Shown here one piece after another: positions 34,673 to 44,118 of a stretch of DNA of 64,000 nucleotides. The stretch is taken from the NCBI GenBank assembly GCA_030813035.1, contig JAUSTV010000008.1; one strand, given 5' to 3'. Each line of letters starts with the position of its first letter. The first letter of the stretch is position 1. The translations under genes were made by a program, and so were the position numbers. The DNA is from Bacillus_BA fengqiuensis (lineage in GTDB: Bacteria; Bacillota; Bacilli; Bacillales; Bacillaceae_H). The notes beneath the pieces were generated by a model. The model had not been told where the DNA came from and made no database searches. It saw nothing but the letters and a program-made list of their open reading frames with translations.

Positions 34673-35868
34673 CTTGTAGCTTGTGTTTTTAATGCCTCTG
34701 CTTTATCTGTACGCTCCCATGGAACATCCAAATCATTACGGCCGAAGTGACCATAAGCAGCTGTTTGCTTATAGATCGGGCGACGTAAGTCAAGCATATT
34801 GATGATTCCTGCTGGACGTAAGTCGAAGTTTTTACCTACTAAATCCACTAATACTTCTTCAGCTACTTTACCAGTACCGAATGTATCAACAGAAATAGAA
34901 ACTGGTTTAGCAACACCGATTGCGTATGCTAATTGTACTTCACACTTATCCGCTAAGCCGGCTGCTACGATATTTTTCGCAACATAGCGTGCAGCATAAG
35001 CAGCGGAGCGGTCTACTTTTGTAGGATCCTTACCAGAGAATGCACCACCGCCGTGACGTGCATAACCGCCGTAAGTATCTACGATAATTTTACGGCCTGT
35101 TAAACCAGCATCACCTTGAGGACCGCCAATAACGAAACGCCCTGTCGGGTTGATGAAGTATTTTGTATCTTCATCAATTAATTCAGCCGGAACAACCGGG
35201 TTAATAACATGCTCCTTAAGATTGCGTTGAATTTGCTCTAACGTAATTTCTGGATGATGTTGAGTCGAAATAACAATTGTATCGATACGAACCGGTTGGC
35301 CGTTTTCATCATATTCTACTGTTACTTGTGTTTTTCCGTCCGGACGAAGATATGGCAAAATCTCTTCTTTGCGCACTTCCGTTAAACGGCGTGCAAGTTT
35401 ATGTGCTAAAGAAATTGGAAGAGGCATTAGTTCTTTTGTTTCGTTACAAGCATAACCGAACATTAAACCTTGGTCACCTGCTCCGATTGCTTCGATTTCC
35501 TCGTCTGTCATCTGACCTTCACGAGCCTCTAACGCTTGGTCTACACCCATTGCGATATCAGCTGATTGCTCATCGATTGATGTTAACACTGCGCAAGTTT
35601 CAGCATCAAAGCCATATTTTGCACGAGTATACCCGATTTCACGAACAGTTTCGCGGACAATTTTCGGAATGTCTACATATGTAGAAGTTGTAATCTCACC
35701 ACTTACTAATACTAAACCTGTTGTAACAGATGTTTCACAAGCAACACGTGCGTTAGCATCTTTCGCTAAAATCGCATCAAGGATCGAGTCAGAGATTTGG
35801 TCACAAATTTTATCCGGATGGCCTTCTGTTACTGACTCAGATGTAAATAAACGACGTTTTGTTGACAT
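34669..35868 (-). CDS. metK: S-adenosylmethionine synthetase
   Basis: 399 residues. MetK motifs: TEGHPDKICDQISDSILDA near the N-terminus, EIGAGDQGLMFGYA (near 115) and GGGAFSGKDPTKVDRSAAY (near 270). It makes SAM from methionine and ATP. AAGGAGG precedes the ATG. A SAM-I riboswitch upstream closes the feedback loop. Divergent from pckA. Confidence 0.97.
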   Translation of the reverse strand: MSTKRRLFTSESVTEGHPDKICDQISDSILDAILAKDANARVACETSVTTGLVLVSGEITTSTYVDIPKIVRETVREIGYTRAKYGFDAETCAVLTSIDEQSADIAMGVDQALEAREGQMTDEEIEAIGAGDQGLMFGYACNETKELMPLPISLAHKLARRLTEVRKEEILPYLRPDGKTQVTVEYDENGQPVRIDTIVISTQHHPEITLEQIQRNLKEHVINPVVPAELIDEDTKYFINPTGRFVIGGPQGDAGLTGRKIIVDTYGGYARHGGGAFSGKDPTKVDRSAAYAARYVAKNIVAAGLADKCEVQLAYAIGVAKPVSISVDTFGTGKVAEEVLVDLVGKNFDLRPAGIINMLDLRRPIYKQTAAYGHFGRNDLDVPWERTDKAEALKTQATR

Positions 35869-35961
35869 CAGTATTCCTCCTTTTAATTAAAAACAAAAAA
35901 GATACGGTACTCATTCCCTTATTATTCATAAAACTAATCCATTTTATTGAAAGAAAAATAT

Positions 35962-36140
35962 AAAAAACCTTTCCTTATATATGAGGAAAGGTTTGTACGT
36001 TCACTAGCGCCTTTCACTCTTATCGATCAAGGGCAAGAGCCTTGCATCAGGTTAGCACCTTATCGCCGCTAATTGCTATGTATGGCGATGGTTGCTGGGT
36101 TTCATAGGGCCTGTCCCTCCACCAGCTCGGGATAAGAGAG
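35962..36140 (-). promoter_or_regulatory. SAM-I (S-box) riboswitch of metK
   Basis: On the minus strand CTCTTATCCCGAGCTGGTGG, AGGGACAGGCCC and TGAAACCCAGCAACC match the S-box core, and P1 is closed by GATAAGAG (36017-36024). It is followed by a terminator AAACCTTTCCTCATATATAAGGAAAGGTTTTTT (35962-35994). High SAM is expected to terminate transcription before metK. Confidence 0.95.
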
Positions 36141-36488
36141 TATCCGTTCAAGGACATATCATACCGTAAAACGTCGAAACATGTCAACTACTTTTTACGA
36201 TTTTTATGAGTTGATTTAAGCTGTCAGAACAAAAGGGTATAAATGAGTTAAAAGATAATAATAACGTTAAGCAAGTAAGATTGTTTCATACTATAGCCCA
36301 CCTTACCTGTCTAATATTAAGCGTTATTTAAACATCTTGAATTCTCCCTCAAAGGTTTACCTAAGTGGATGACAACATGAACGCGCTTACTCTTTAACCA
36401 CATCCCCATTGACAAATCGATATATCATGTCCATTTTTACATTATATATGAACATTTATCTTTAAATAGTATAGACTATTCTTATCAA

Positions 36489-36499
36489 TGTGTTATACT
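36489..36499 (+). promoter_or_regulatory. pckA promoter with CcpN-like site
   Basis: TGTGTTATACT fits the recalled CcpN consensus TRTGHYATAYW and covers a candidate -10 (TATACT); a -35-like TAGACT lies about 18 nt upstream. CcpN represses pckA on glucose in B. subtilis. The remaining ~300 nt between the S-box and this promoter shows no gene. Confidence 0.5.
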
Positions 36500-36565
36500 A
36501 TTTTATGAGATTACTAATCGAATACTTAAATAAATAAACTTTAAATAAAAAGGATGGTATTAAAT

Positions 36566-38152
36566 ATGAGCATAGTGGATGTTTCAAACGAATTAAACGA
36601 ACTTCTTCAATTACCAACAGTTCATCATAATTTATCAGTACCTCAACTGGTTGAAAAAGTATTGTCCCGCGGTGAAGGTCAATTGACTGCTTCCGGTGCT
36701 GTTCGTGCGGAAACAGGGAAATATACTGGGCGTTCTCCGGAAGATAAGTTTATTGTAGAAGAAACATCTACGAAAGGAAAAGTGGATTGGGGAAAAGTCA
36801 ATAAGCCTTTTTCTCCTGAAAAATTTGATGCCCTCTATAAAAAAGTATTATCTTACTTAAAAGAACAAGGGGAAGTATTTTTATTCAACGGTTATGCAGG
36901 AGCAGACTCAAAATATCGTTTACCGATTCGAGTTATCAATGAATACGCATGGCATAACTTATTTGCTCATCAATTATTCATTCGTCCCGCAGAAGAAGAG
37001 CTTGCTGCTCACGAAGCGGAATTTACAGTCATTTCTGCTCCTAATTTTAAAGCAGACCCGGCAGTGGATGGGACCAATTCGGAAACATTCATCATTATCT
37101 CTTTTGAGCGTAAAGTCGTTTTAATCGGCGGTACGGAATACGCTGGAGAGATGAAAAAATCCATCTTCTCTGTTATGAATTACCTGCTTCCTGAAAACGA
37201 CATCTTACCTATGCATTGCTCTGCCAACGTTGGGCAAGAAGGAGACGTGGCTCTATTCTTCGGTCTTTCCGGTACAGGAAAAACAACGCTGTCAGCTGAT
37301 CCGAATCGACGTTTAATTGGAGATGATGAGCACGGTTGGTCAAACTCTGGTGTATTTAACATCGAGGGCGGATGCTATGCAAAATGTATTAATTTATCAA
37401 AAGAGAAAGAGCCGCAAATTTATAATGCCATCCGTTTTGGAGCGGTGCTGGAAAATGTTGTCCTTGATGATGACAGTCGTCTTCCTGATTACGATGATAA
37501 TTCGTTAACAGAAAATACACGTGCAGCATATCCGTTACAAGCGATTGACAATATCGTAGATCCTAGTGTCGCAGGTCACCCTACAACTATCGTCTTTTTA
37601 ACAGCTGATGCATTTGGTGTTCTTCCTCCAATCAGTAAATTGTCAAAAGAGCAGGCTATGTACCATTTCTTAAGCGGCTATACGAGCAAACTGGCTGGTA
37701 CTGAGCGCGGAGTGACTTCTCCACAGGCTACTTTCTCTACATGCTTCGGTTCTCCATTCCTCCCGCTTCCTGCTACGACATATGCAGAAATGCTTGGAAA
37801 AAAAATTGACGAGCACAATGTGAACGTATACCTTGTGAACACAGGATGGACTGGTGGAGAATACGGCGTTGGTCAACGCATGAAGTTAGCGTACACAAGA
37901 GCGATGGTTGAAGCGGCTCTTGAGGGAGATTTGACAAATATCGAAACGATCCAAGATCCAATCTTTGGATTAGCCATTCCTGCGCACGTTCCTGGAGTAC
38001 CAGATGAAGTGTTGCAGCCATCTAAAACTTGGGCCAGCCAAGATGATTTTGAACAAAAAGCAAAAGAGCTTGCTCAAAAATTTAATGAAAACTTCAAAAA
38101 ATTCTCGAATGTTTCAGACGATATCGTCAAACTAGGCGGACCTTTAGTATAA
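36566..38152 (+). CDS. pckA: Phosphoenolpyruvate carboxykinase (ATP)
   Basis: 528 residues. P-loop FGLSGTGKTTLSAD (near residue 240), the PEPCK-specific IGDDEHGWSNSGVFN and the arginine motif GRSPEDKFIVEE near the N-terminus identify the ATP-dependent enzyme, which makes PEP from oxaloacetate in gluconeogenesis. The ATG at 36566 (AAAGG spaced) is preferred over 36554, which abuts the ribosome site. Divergent from metK. Confidence 0.96.
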   Translation: MSIVDVSNELNELLQLPTVHHNLSVPQLVEKVLSRGEGQLTASGAVRAETGKYTGRSPEDKFIVEETSTKGKVDWGKVNKPFSPEKFDALYKKVLSYLKEQGEVFLFNGYAGADSKYRLPIRVINEYAWHNLFAHQLFIRPAEEELAAHEAEFTVISAPNFKADPAVDGTNSETFIIISFERKVVLIGGTEYAGEMKKSIFSVMNYLLPENDILPMHCSANVGQEGDVALFFGLSGTGKTTLSADPNRRLIGDDEHGWSNSGVFNIEGGCYAKCINLSKEKEPQIYNAIRFGAVLENVVLDDDSRLPDYDDNSLTENTRAAYPLQAIDNIVDPSVAGHPTTIVFLTADAFGVLPPISKLSKEQAMYHFLSGYTSKLAGTERGVTSPQATFSTCFGSPFLPLPATTYAEMLGKKIDEHNVNVYLVNTGWTGGEYGVGQRMKLAYTRAMVEAALEGDLTNIETIQDPIFGLAIPAHVPGVPDEVLQPSKTWASQDDFEQKAKELAQKFNENFKKFSNVSDDIVKLGGPLV

Positions 38153-38209
38153 AGGACACCCCTATCTGTGCGATGACTGTTTGATTCAAGAAATGCATGC
38201 ATATAATAA

Positions 38210-38303
38210 ATCAAATGAAGCGTTATGGAAAATCCATAACGCTTCATTTGATGGGTGAAAGAAAACTGAAAGGGACCCTTTCCGTTTTCTTTCACCCCTT
38301 TTT
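38210..38303. terminator. Tandem hairpins after pckA
   Basis: First hairpin: TCAAATGAAGCGTTATGG-AAAAT-CCATAACGCTTCATTTGA. Second: GGGTGAAAGAAAAC ... GTTTTCTTTCACCC followed by CTTTTTT. The second ends pckA and is shared with the convergent ytmB. Confidence 0.8.
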
Positions 38304-38545
38304 TAATTAGTTGAATTCAATGAGATTAACTCATACTCAAGAACGGTTTTTTCACGAGAAAGCTCTATTTTCCGAATGAGCGCTGTACCCATGCATTCAC
38401 CCTTTTTCGTTTTGCGGACTTCAACGGGGATATCCAATGGATAAAGGCGATATCCCTCTTTTTCCAACGTAAACACATTCTCTTCTACCCGTTTTTCTTT
38501 TCCTTTTGTCACAATCATCGTATTTAATTCAAGAGGCATACCCAT
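38303..38545 (-). CDS. ytmB: DUF2584 protein YtmB
   Basis: 80 residues, soluble, mostly beta; MPLELNTMIVTKGKEKRVEE and GYRLYPLDIPVEVRKTKKG match the YtmB/DUF2584 family of bacilli. It is convergent with pckA and upstream of ytmA as in B. subtilis. Function unknown. Confidence 0.85.
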   Translation of the reverse strand: MGMPLELNTMIVTKGKEKRVEENVFTLEKEGYRLYPLDIPVEVRKTKKGECMGTALIRKIELSREKTVLEYELISLNSTN

Positions 38546-38572
38546 CCTGTCTTCTTCCTTCCTTACATGTAT

Positions 38573-38792
38573 TTACCCCTCATTAACGGACAGTAAAACC
38601 CCCACTTCAAAACTTGGTATTATCGCGGAAGTTTAAGTGGGGATAACTGTCCGTAAAAGCCCGATTAAAGGAACACAGCCTAACATCGCCGCGTCCTGCG
38701 GCAACGTCTGCGTGACCCGCATCGTGCGGGCCTAACTAACCATCGGTGGGGGATGAAAGAAAACTCCCACCGATGGAAGTTTCCTTTATCAT
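38573..38792. repeat. Repeat family A, full copy
   Basis: Order: CCCCTCATTAACGGACAG / CCCCCACTT ... AAGTGGGGATAACTGTCCG (long imperfect hairpin), GCCGCGTCCTGCGGC hairpin, CCCGCATCGTGCGGG hairpin, ATCGGTGGGGG ... CTCCCACCGAT hairpin, and GGAAGTTTCCTTTATC end. No ORF in this 315-nt gap. Confidence 0.75.
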
Positions 38793-38860
38793 CTATTATA
38801 ACGCCTTGCCCTCATTACAGTCTTCTTACTTTTACAGCTTGAACAAGTAAAATATATTTA

Positions 38861-39646
38861 TTAACGGCTTTTCATCCATTCAGTCAACCTTTTCACCGTC
38901 TCGCGATTTTGAGCCGGCGGAAAATAGTGGGTGAATTCATCGAAATACCATACGGTCACTTCTTTTTCTAACTCTTTTAACCCTTTCTCCAGTTTATAAG
39001 CATGATCTACGGACACATTTTGATCTTTTTTCCCATGGATCAAAAGAACAGGTACTTCCACCTTTTCTAATTCGTATAAAGGAGTTCGCCATTTATAACG
39101 TTCGGGGTATTTTTGCGGCGTTCCTCCAATTACCCTCTTCATCATCCGTCGTAAATCCTTTCGCTCTTCATATGTCAGCACCATATCTGTCACTCCTCCC
39201 CATAAAACGAGGGAGCGAATATGAGAAGCCAGAATAGACGTAAAAAGAGCCATCACCCCGCCGCGTGAAAATCCAAAAACGTGAATTCGCTCCTTGTTCA
39301 CTTTCGGATGGGCAGACAATAGATCAAGAGCTGCAAGCGCATCATATCTGTCTTCACCCGCAAAATCTTCGTTTCCCTCCCCACCCTGATTTCCTCTATA
39401 AAAAGGAGCCATCACCACAAAACCTTCAGACGCAAATTGAACAATTCGCCCTACTCGAACCATTCCTACATTTTTAATTCCCCCGCGCAAATATAAAAAG
39501 CCATCATAGCAGCCGTGTTGCTTCGGCTCGGCTAACAAGCCTTTAATCTTTAATCCATTGCACATATATGTGACGATATGTAATTCAATATTAGGGTTAG
39601 GCGAAGGAAAACGCTGTTTTTTAATAATTAATTCGCTTTGCATCAT
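38861..39646 (-). CDS. ytmA: Alpha/beta hydrolase YtmA (S9-like)
   Basis: 261 residues. Nucleophile elbow VFGFSRGGVMAL (near residue 123), acid in LLIHGKKDQNV (near 210) and His in FDEFTHYFPP (near 240) give the Ser-Asp-His set of prolyl-oligopeptidase-like hydrolases. No signal peptide. GGGGAG precedes two adjacent ATGs. Substrate unknown. Orthologous to B. subtilis YtmA by position. Confidence 0.87.
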   Translation of the reverse strand: MMQSELIIKKQRFPSPNPNIELHIVTYMCNGLKIKGLLAEPKQHGCYDGFLYLRGGIKNVGMVRVGRIVQFASEGFVVMAPFYRGNQGGEGNEDFAGEDRYDALAALDLLSAHPKVNKERIHVFGFSRGGVMALFTSILASHIRSLVLWGGVTDMVLTYEERKDLRRMMKRVIGGTPQKYPERYKWRTPLYELEKVEVPVLLIHGKKDQNVSVDHAYKLEKGLKELEKEVTVWYFDEFTHYFPPAQNRETVKRLTEWMKSR

Positions 39647-39775
39647 TAATCTCCCCTACACATTACGGCATTGTTCACTAGCTGCATTTCTTTTTTATTA
39701 TCCGCTGTTGCCCCCTTTTCAAACAACTAGTTTCCCTTTTCTTCTGCCCTCATATTTTTTACCTGGACTGGCAGT

Positions 39776-39806
39776 TCCCCCACTGATGGAAGTTTTCTTT
39801 ATAGGC
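39776..39806. repeat. Repeat family A fragment
   Basis: CCCCCACTGATGGAAGTTTT-CTTTAT matches the right end of family A; upstream of ytlA. Confidence 0.55.
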
Positions 39807-39872
39807 ATTCACACAAATTCTCCTCTTTTCATACTTTACTCATAGGCAACAAACATAAAGGAGGTCTATTCC

Positions 39873-40874
39873 ATGAAAAGAAAAGGAAAATGGCTGCTGA
39901 CAGCGCTGATAGTTTTCGGTCTTCTTTTCCCCCTTATTGCATGTGGAAAAAAAGAAGCCGTACAAACGATTCGTGTCGGAGAAGTAACACGCTCACTGTT
40001 TTATGCGCCTCAATATGTAGCTATTTCAGAAGGCTTTTTTGAAGAAGAAGGATTAAGTGTGGATTTGAAAACCACTTGGGGCGGGGATAAAACAATGACC
40101 GCTTTATTGTCAGATGGGATCGATGTCGCTTTAGTCGGTTCTGAAACGTCCATCTACGTTTATGCTCAAGGTGCCAATGACCCGGTTATTAACTTTGCCC
40201 AATTAACACAAACAGACGGTACTTTTTTAGTTTCACGCAATGAAGTCGAAAATTTCACATGGGATCAATTGAAAGGAACGACTTTCCTCGGTCAACGTAA
40301 AGGCGGCATGCCTCAAATGGTAGGAGAATTTGTACTGAAAAAACACGGTATTAATCCGCAGCAAGATTTAACTTTAATCCAAAACGTGGATTTTGCCAAT
40401 ATCGCTAACGCCTTTGCATCAGGCACAGGAGATTATGTTCAACTGTTCGAACCAACCGCCAGTATTTTTGAAAAAGAAGGAAAAGGCCACATTGTCGCTT
40501 CGTTTGGCGAAGAATCAGGTCATGTACCTTATACAACCTTCATGTCTAAACAAAGCTTTTTAAAAGACAATCCGGAGGCTGCAGAAAAATTTACTCGCGC
40601 CATCTATAAAGCTCAGCAATGGGTGGATTCTCACAGCGCCGAGGAAATTGCCCAATCCATTCAAGGCGAATTTAAAGATACACCGATTGATATCATCGAA
40701 ACGGTTATTGAACGTTATAAATCTCAAAAATCATTTGCAACGAACCCCGTGCTGGATGAAAACGAGTGGAACAATTTACAAAGCATCATGGGTGAAGCTG
40801 GAGAACTCCCAAAAGAGGTATCCCATGAAACACTGGTCAACACCGCAATTGCAGAAAAAATCATGAGTGAGTGA
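39873..40874 (+). CDS. ytlA: ABC transporter substrate-binding lipoprotein YtlA
   Basis: 333 residues. A lipoprotein signal peptide (KWLLTALIVFGLLFPLIACG, Cys about 25) leads to an NMT1/SsuA-ThiY-like binding domain (RVGEVTRSLFYAPQYVAISE, GFFEEEGLSVDL, GSETSIYVYAQG). With ytlC and ytlD it forms a complete nitrate/sulfonate/thiamine-precursor type importer. Substrate unknown. AAAGGAGG upstream. Confidence 0.9.
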   Translation: MKRKGKWLLTALIVFGLLFPLIACGKKEAVQTIRVGEVTRSLFYAPQYVAISEGFFEEEGLSVDLKTTWGGDKTMTALLSDGIDVALVGSETSIYVYAQGANDPVINFAQLTQTDGTFLVSRNEVENFTWDQLKGTTFLGQRKGGMPQMVGEFVLKKHGINPQQDLTLIQNVDFANIANAFASGTGDYVQLFEPTASIFEKEGKGHIVASFGEESGHVPYTTFMSKQSFLKDNPEAAEKFTRAIYKAQQWVDSHSAEEIAQSIQGEFKDTPIDIIETVIERYKSQKSFATNPVLDENEWNNLQSIMGEAGELPKEVSHETLVNTAIAEKIMSE

Positions 40875-40887
40875 GGAGGATACAGAG

Positions 40888-41667
40888 ATGGCAACATTGC
40901 GGATTCATCGCGTGAACCATACGTATTTTACGAAAAAATCCGCTACTACTGCCTTAGAGGATATTAGTTTAACAATTGAAGAGGGAGAATTCGTTTCATT
41001 TCTTGGCCCAAGCGGATGCGGAAAAACAACATTGCTCTCCATTATTGCGGGACTCATTTCACCAACAAAAGGCACTGTCACATTAGATGGAAAAAACATT
41101 CATCGCACAAAACCAAGAATTGGCTATATGTTTCAACAAGACTACTTGTTTCCATGGAAGACAATCAAAGAAAATATCACAATCGGGTTGAAAATGATGA
41201 ATGAATGGACAGAAGAAAAGGAAGAGCAGGCATTACATCTATTGGAACATGTCGGGTTAAAGGGAGTCGACTCTCATTATCCCCGCCAGCTGTCGGGCGG
41301 TATGCGCCAGCGCGCTTCCCTTGTCCGCACACTGGCAATCGACCCTCATATTTTGCTGTTGGATGAACCATTTTCTGCACTGGACTTTCAAACGAAGCTT
41401 AAACTGGAGGAGCTTGTTTCCCGTACACTAAGATCTTTTGGCAAAACGGCTTTATTGGTCACTCACGATATCGGAGAGGCTATCGCCATGAGTGATCGCA
41501 TTTTTCTTTTTTCAGCAAGACCTGGAAGAATCGCCAAAACCTTTGTTGTTCCACAGGAGCTGCGGTCACTTTCTCCGTTAGACGTTAGACAGCATGCCTC
41601 CTATCATTTTTTGTTTCAGCGAATATGGAAGGAGCTTGATGAACTTGAAACCAAAACAGCCCATTAA
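40888..41667 (+). CDS. ytlC: ABC transporter ATP-binding protein YtlC
   Basis: 259 residues from the ATG at 40888 (GAGGAGG 8 nt upstream). Walker A GPSGCGKTTLLS, signature LSGGMRQRASL, Walker B ILLLDEPFSALD and the switch His in LLVTHDIGEA. It powers import together with ytlA and ytlD. The longer frame from 40867 overlaps ytlA and lacks a site. Confidence 0.93.
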   Translation: MATLRIHRVNHTYFTKKSATTALEDISLTIEEGEFVSFLGPSGCGKTTLLSIIAGLISPTKGTVTLDGKNIHRTKPRIGYMFQQDYLFPWKTIKENITIGLKMMNEWTEEKEEQALHLLEHVGLKGVDSHYPRQLSGGMRQRASLVRTLAIDPHILLLDEPFSALDFQTKLKLEELVSRTLRSFGKTALLVTHDIGEAIAMSDRIFLFSARPGRIAKTFVVPQELRSLSPLDVRQHASYHFLFQRIWKELDELETKTAH

Positions 41668-42448
41668 TCTCCTTCATAAACAATATCTAGACGGAATAAA
41701 GAAAGAAAAAAGAATCATTTTCTTATGGCAACTTCTCCTTTTCCTCTGCTTTTTTATCGGATGGGAAGTTGCCTCTACCAAGCAGTGGATTGATCCTCTT
41801 ATCTTCAGTTCACCATCTAAAATTTGGAATCTTTTTTTACAGAAAGCAGCAGATGGTTCTCTCCTTGGGCATGTGGGAATGACATTGTTCGAAACACTTT
41901 TGGGCTTTTTATTAGGGACGATTGCAGGAATTTCCCTTGCAGCATTGCTATGGTGGTCCCCTCGCCTCGCTAAAGTATTGGATCCCTACCTTGTTATTTT
42001 GAACGCTATGCCTAAAGTAGCATTGGGGCCTATCTTAATCGTAGCCATCGGGCCGGGATTCTTCTCTATCTTAACAATGGGTGCTATTATCTCCGTTATT
42101 ATTACGACCATCGTTGTGTACACGTCTTTTAAAGAAGTGGATCCCAACTACCTAAAGCTACTGCAAACGTTCGGAGCAACTAGAAACCAATGTTTTAAGG
42201 AAGCCGTCCTTCCAGCATCCTTTCCAGCCATCATTTCAACCTTCAAAGTAAATGTTGGTTTATCATGGGTGGGCGTCATTGTAGGCGAGTTTCTTGTCTC
42301 AGGCCAGGGATTGGGCTATATGATTATTTATGGATTCCAAGTATTCAACTTTACTCTGGTCCTTTTAAGCCTCATTCTCATCGCTATATTTGCAACGATC
42401 ATGTATCAAATCGTTGCATATGTTGAAAAAAAGCTTATTAAAGACTAG
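41639..42448 (+). CDS. ytlD: ABC transporter permease YtlD
   Basis: 269 residues, about six membrane helices, with the BPD-transport (EAA) loop TFGATRNQCFKEAVLPASFP. The ATG at 41639 has AAGGAG just upstream, overlapping the end of ytlC by 29 nt, so translation is coupled. It is the membrane channel of the YtlACD importer. Confidence 0.9.
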   Translation: MNLKPKQPINLLHKQYLDGIKKEKRIIFLWQLLLFLCFFIGWEVASTKQWIDPLIFSSPSKIWNLFLQKAADGSLLGHVGMTLFETLLGFLLGTIAGISLAALLWWSPRLAKVLDPYLVILNAMPKVALGPILIVAIGPGFFSILTMGAIISVIITTIVVYTSFKEVDPNYLKLLQTFGATRNQCFKEAVLPASFPAIISTFKVNVGLSWVGVIVGEFLVSGQGLGYMIIYGFQVFNFTLVLLSLILIAIFATIMYQIVAYVEKKLIKD

Positions 42449-42451
42449 CGA

Positions 42452-42496
42452 AAAAGGGTAACACAAAGCGGGAATCCCCCATGTGTTACCCTTTGA
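42452..42496. terminator. Terminator between ytlD and ytkD
   Basis: AAGGGTAACACA ... TGTGTTACCCTTTG hairpin between the convergent genes. Confidence 0.75.
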
Positions 42497-42532
42497 AAAC
42501 TAAATATGCCTCTTGGATCCGCTTTCTTTCCG

Positions 42533-43009
42533 TTAATCAACCATCTTGCGAGCTATGATGTGCTTCAATACATGCTGTAATACATTATCTTTCATAATAA
42601 AGCTGAAGGAATTATTTCTTCTAATATCACGGGGTAATACCTCTAATAAGACAGGACCTTTCGTCTCTAAATATGTGTTTCTTTTAACAAGTTCTTTGAC
42701 ATGTGCAAAATAAATATTTTTGATGATGGTCTTATCTCTGCTCGCTACTTTGTATTGTCCAATATACGTCAAATCTTGAACGATGCCGCCCGTTTCCTCT
42801 AAAACTTCCCGGACAGCCGCTTCTTGTGCTGTTTCCCCATCTTCTACCTTTCCTCCTGGAAACTCCCACCCTCTCGTTGAATGATTTGTTAATAACCACT
42901 GTTGTTTATATCGACAAACGACCCAAACGTGACGAGGAGTTTTGGAGAACGGTTCACTATCAAGAGACAGAAACACTTGATTGTTGTATGCGTCTTTAAA
43001 AGTATACAT
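42533..43009 (-). CDS. ytkD: Nudix hydrolase YtkD (8-oxo-dGTPase type)
   Basis: 158 residues with a full Nudix box: GGKVEDGETAQEAAVREVLE followed by ETGG. B. subtilis YtkD cleaves 8-oxo-dGTP and other NTPs and has RNA pyrophosphohydrolase activity. C-terminal NNSFSFIMKDNVLQ matches the ortholog. Convergent with ytlD. Confidence 0.9.
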   Translation of the reverse strand: MYTFKDAYNNQVFLSLDSEPFSKTPRHVWVVCRYKQQWLLTNHSTRGWEFPGGKVEDGETAQEAAVREVLEETGGIVQDLTYIGQYKVASRDKTIIKNIYFAHVKELVKRNTYLETKGPVLLEVLPRDIRRNNSFSFIMKDNVLQHVLKHIIARKMVD

Positions 43010-43077
43010 ATCGTCTTCAAACTCCCATTTGTTTTTATCCAGCTCTACTATACGGTAAATTCCCGCTTCTATACATT

Positions 43078-43407
43078 CTATTCTTCTTTCGGGCTTTGCA
43101 AAATCCCCATTTCCGTAATATGAGCCTTCGTTTCATCATCTCCAAGCTTATAAAGCATATCATAAATTTTCACCATTGTTTCATCATAACCATCATTTTG
43201 GCGATCATAATGATATTGCACATAGGGCACATGTGCACGCCAAAAACTTTGCCAATCACTCGAATATCCTTGATCGAAGTACTCTCTTAGCTTGGTAATT
43301 TCATCATCTGTGGCTTCAATTTTGAAATTCCACTCAGAGACAGACTGAAGCTGTGAGATTTCACCTGACCCAACCGTTATATAATACGTTTTTTTTTCAT
43401 TATCCAT
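43078..43407 (-). CDS. Conserved hypothetical protein, 109 residues
   Basis: A soluble acidic protein; DNEKKTYYITVGSGEIS at the start, then EATDDEITKLREYFDQGYSS and FWRAHVPYVQYHYD, with Trp, Tyr and His in the middle. It has no signal peptide or hydrophobic helix. I do not recognise a named family with confidence. It lies between ytkD and the holin-like gene. Confidence 0.7.
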   Translation of the reverse strand: MDNEKKTYYITVGSGEISQLQSVSEWNFKIEATDDEITKLREYFDQGYSSDWQSFWRAHVPYVQYHYDRQNDGYDETMVKIYDMLYKLGDDETKAHITEMGILQSPKEE

Positions 43408-43595
43408 AAAACCAGCTCCCTACACTCAAGGTATGTTACCTTTCTTATCCCTCTCAACTAGAAATTTATACATGGGGAGCTTTCTTCCTTACTTGATCCC
43501 GCTCCAACATTCCTTAGCTTATATGGTGAATCACTGCTCTTAGGAATGCGGATAAGGTCGATTAACATTCAGTGGACATGTTTCACTGAATGGTC

Positions 43596-43988
43596 TCACT
43601 TTATACGATCTTTTAATAAAGCAATGGCTTTGAGAAGAAACTGCGGAACGGGCAATCCGACGATTCCAGCATTCTCTGTGATTGATATGATTTCATTCAC
43701 AATATAGAACAAGATGGTCGCATCCCGTATCAAGGACTGGTCCCATAAAAGTGTATCAACAAAATTGGCAGTGGCTACTAGCATAAAAATAAAGACCTTT
43801 TGGGCAATTCCTTTAAAGCCGATTTGGCTGGCTAAACGCTTTTGGACAAAAGCAGCTAAAACACCTGTTACATAATCCATGACAACAAGCGTCATTAATA
43901 CCATCAGCAAGTAATCCCATCCACCGAAAAGAAAAAGAGTAAAAGAACCGATACCGGCTAAACTAACAAAGACTAGATACTTATTCAC
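43596..43988 (-). CDS. ytkC: Holin-like membrane protein YtkC
   Basis: 130 residues with three to four hydrophobic helices: VFVSLAGIGSFTLFLFGG, LLMVLMTLVVMDYVTGVLAA and VFIFMLVATANFVDTLL. Motif DYVTGVLAAFVQKRLAS and EIISITENAGIVGLPVP are typical of the phage holin 4 family. GTG start after AGAGAGG. Role outside phage unclear; B. subtilis carries ytkC next to dps. Confidence 0.85.
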   Translation of the reverse strand: MNKYLVFVSLAGIGSFTLFLFGGWDYLLMVLMTLVVMDYVTGVLAAFVQKRLASQIGFKGIAQKVFIFMLVATANFVDTLLWDQSLIRDATILFYIVNEIISITENAGIVGLPVPQFLLKAIALLKDRIK

Positions 43989-44118
43989 GAGAGAGCCTCT
44001 CTTTCGAATAAAGTGTCACATTTTTGATGACCTTAGTACATCATATGAACACGTTGTACAATATGTTTGTATGGTTTAAGTAATCTTATCCGCCTTTTTT
44101 CACAGAAAGGAGAATCCT

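Noticed and set aside
38210..38301. Possible small regulatory RNA after pckA
   Set aside because: Two tandem hairpins with a final T-tract are sufficiently explained as terminators for the convergent pckA/ytmB pair; no promoter was seen.
43596..43988. Prophage remnant indicated by a holin
   Set aside because: No other phage gene is nearby and B. subtilis carries the same holin-like ytkC beside dps, so it is a resident chromosomal gene.
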